Positions 62,787-64,000 of a stretch of DNA of 64,000 bases are shown piece by piece (position 1 is the first letter of the stretch; each line of letters opens with the position of its first letter). The position numbers were made by a program, and so were the translations under genes. The stretch is from Turritopsis dohrnii (taxonomy: Eukaryota; Cnidaria; Hydrozoa; Anthoathecata; Oceaniidae), in assembly GCA_027922465.2 (NCBI GenBank), contig BQMF02000754.1, forward strand, positions 1 to 64,000, given 5' to 3'. A model generated the notes under the pieces. The model was not told the origin of the DNA and did no database searches. It worked only from the letters and a program-made list of their open reading frames with translations.

Positions 62787-64000
62787 AGGATGTTGAAAGT
62801 AACAAATATCGAAGCCTTTTGTGATATTTTTTCCTTTCACAATATTTTCTTCCTGTAAAGTGCAACAACAATGCATTTCGTATATTCATGAAAATAAGGA
62901 GCATCGCAAGCGAAAAGTTTTGCATATCACCGGGAATAAAAAAGTATCATCCTTCATTTAGGACAGTTGAATAAGGATAGCGAAGAAGATGTTTGTCTAT
63001 TACATTTGGTCTTTCTCCCAAGAATCAAGCAAGCGGTAGCCTATTTTATTACAACCCAAAAAACTGGTCGCCACAAAAAATGTGGATGAATGGAATATCC
63101 GAAAGGGGACAATACCAAGTTACGGATGTTTTCTGCACACTTGCATCAGATGACTTTTTCTTATTTCTCCTTCTCCTTTCGATGATGGTCTTTCACCTGC
63201 AGATCTTAAGAACGTATGGAATCATATCTTATCCTTTAAGACGCATTTTGCAGCTTTATTTTTTGGGGGATTCAGAAAATTTCGCACTGATATTTTCATT
63301 GAAACTAAAGCTTTAATTAAGAGCGTTTGTGAAAACGTACTGAATTTCTGACTTATCCGTTAAGACCCTTAAGTCCTTAATTATCTCACATTTCGCTTTA
63401 CCAATTTTTATTACAAATTTTTGTTAGTCTTCAAAACAGATTATCAAGCTGATTGAAGAATTTATTACCATGTTGGCGAAAACAAATTATTCCTTCCAGC
63501 CTCCCTGAGATTTTTATATCATTTCAAAAAAACTTCTCGATGAAAATTTCTATAAGAAAGAGACATGAACTGCGGACCTAAACATTTTAGAAAAGATTGG
63601 TTGTCCAGTGGGTTGTTTTCATTCTTTATCATCATACACAGAAACCGTACCGGTATAGCTCAGTTTTCGTCGAAACATCGAATTGAGTAATGAAATCAAT
63701 ATCTTAAATTATCTCCCTTGAAGGATTTGGATAATAGTTTTTGCATAATAGTACCCCTCTTCTATCTCGTTTTCCTAGAAGCTGTTCTTCGCATCACTTA
63801 TTTGCTTCAATTATTGATCGATATCTTACTGACCAGATCTGAGTTACCGAAAATCCTTGAATAATTATTTTACCTTACATGTAAAAATTATTTCTTGAGT
63901 ATGAATAAAAAAGTTCTTGAACGTAAATAACAGTTTCTTGAATGTGAGAGAATATAATTTCGTTGAATGCGAATATAATTTCGTTGAATGTGAATATAAA
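62787..64000. other. Gene-free end of window with a short tandem repeat
   Basis: A 107-codon ORF at 62993-63316 lacks recognisable features. The last 60 bases hold three copies of a 21-bp unit GAATATAATTTCGTTGAATG starting near 63950; the array may continue beyond the window. Confidence 0.5.

Overview
This is a gene-poor, AT-rich window from an animal genome. I see no prokaryotic operons, rRNA genes or CRISPR. The introns are spliced GT-AG, and the mobile elements are of animal type: a non-LTR retrotransposon of the Jockey/CR1/L2 group, a Polinton/Maverick, and mariner/pogo-like MITEs. The gene families present (DUF4806, P2X7-type cysteine domain, OAS-like nucleotidyltransferase) and the style of the Polinton proteins suggest a marine invertebrate, most likely a cnidarian. 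That placement is inference; nothing here fixes the species.

Region 1 (1-36364) is a non-coding tandem array of 1.25-2.1 kb units (four before 8204, four after 29236). On the minus strand each unit ends in an A-rich tract, and a short 'GTATTCCTGCG' minisatellite varies in copy number at the junctions. The array is interrupted by a giant inverted duplication at 8204-29003. Its arms are about 8.7 kb and 11.6 kb and nearly identical, and they meet at a 60-bp perfect hairpin with a 9-bp loop. Each arm carries a multi-exon DUF4806-type gene (the two face away from the centre), a 533-bp pogo-like MITE, three blocks rich in GACGTC, a 240-bp palindromic MITE, and a broken gene for a P2X7-type Cys-rich domain. 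The arms differ by three deletions (about 333 bp at the centre on the right; 2761 bp and 154 bp on the left) and a few point changes.

Region 2 (36365-40318) is a decayed APE-type LINE. Its N-terminal ORF carries a 2A-like ribosome-skipping motif (D-I-E-L-N-P-G-P), its endonuclease is interrupted by a 192-bp TA-flanked MITE, and its reverse transcriptase keeps F-A-D-D.

Region 3 (40319-56080) is a degenerate Polinton/Maverick. On the plus strand it has protein-primed type B DNA polymerase, retroviral-type integrase, a BRO-like protein, a TFIIS-like zinc ribbon, double-jelly-roll major capsid protein and a packaging ATPase. On the minus strand are membrane and structural-type genes, and 27-residue ankyrin-like repeat genes lie near both ends. 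Most of its genes carry frameshifts or stops; capsid, ATPase, BRO-like and zinc-ribbon ORFs remain open. A tRNA-derived SINE candidate and a probable LINE 3' tail have inserted in it.

Region 4 (56081-64000) is host-like sequence with MITE and microsatellite content and one intact single-exon OAS/cGAS-superfamily nucleotidyltransferase (60623-62005), a candidate innate-immunity gene about 4.5 kb from the virus-like Polinton. No shared regulation is visible; the adjacency is only a position.
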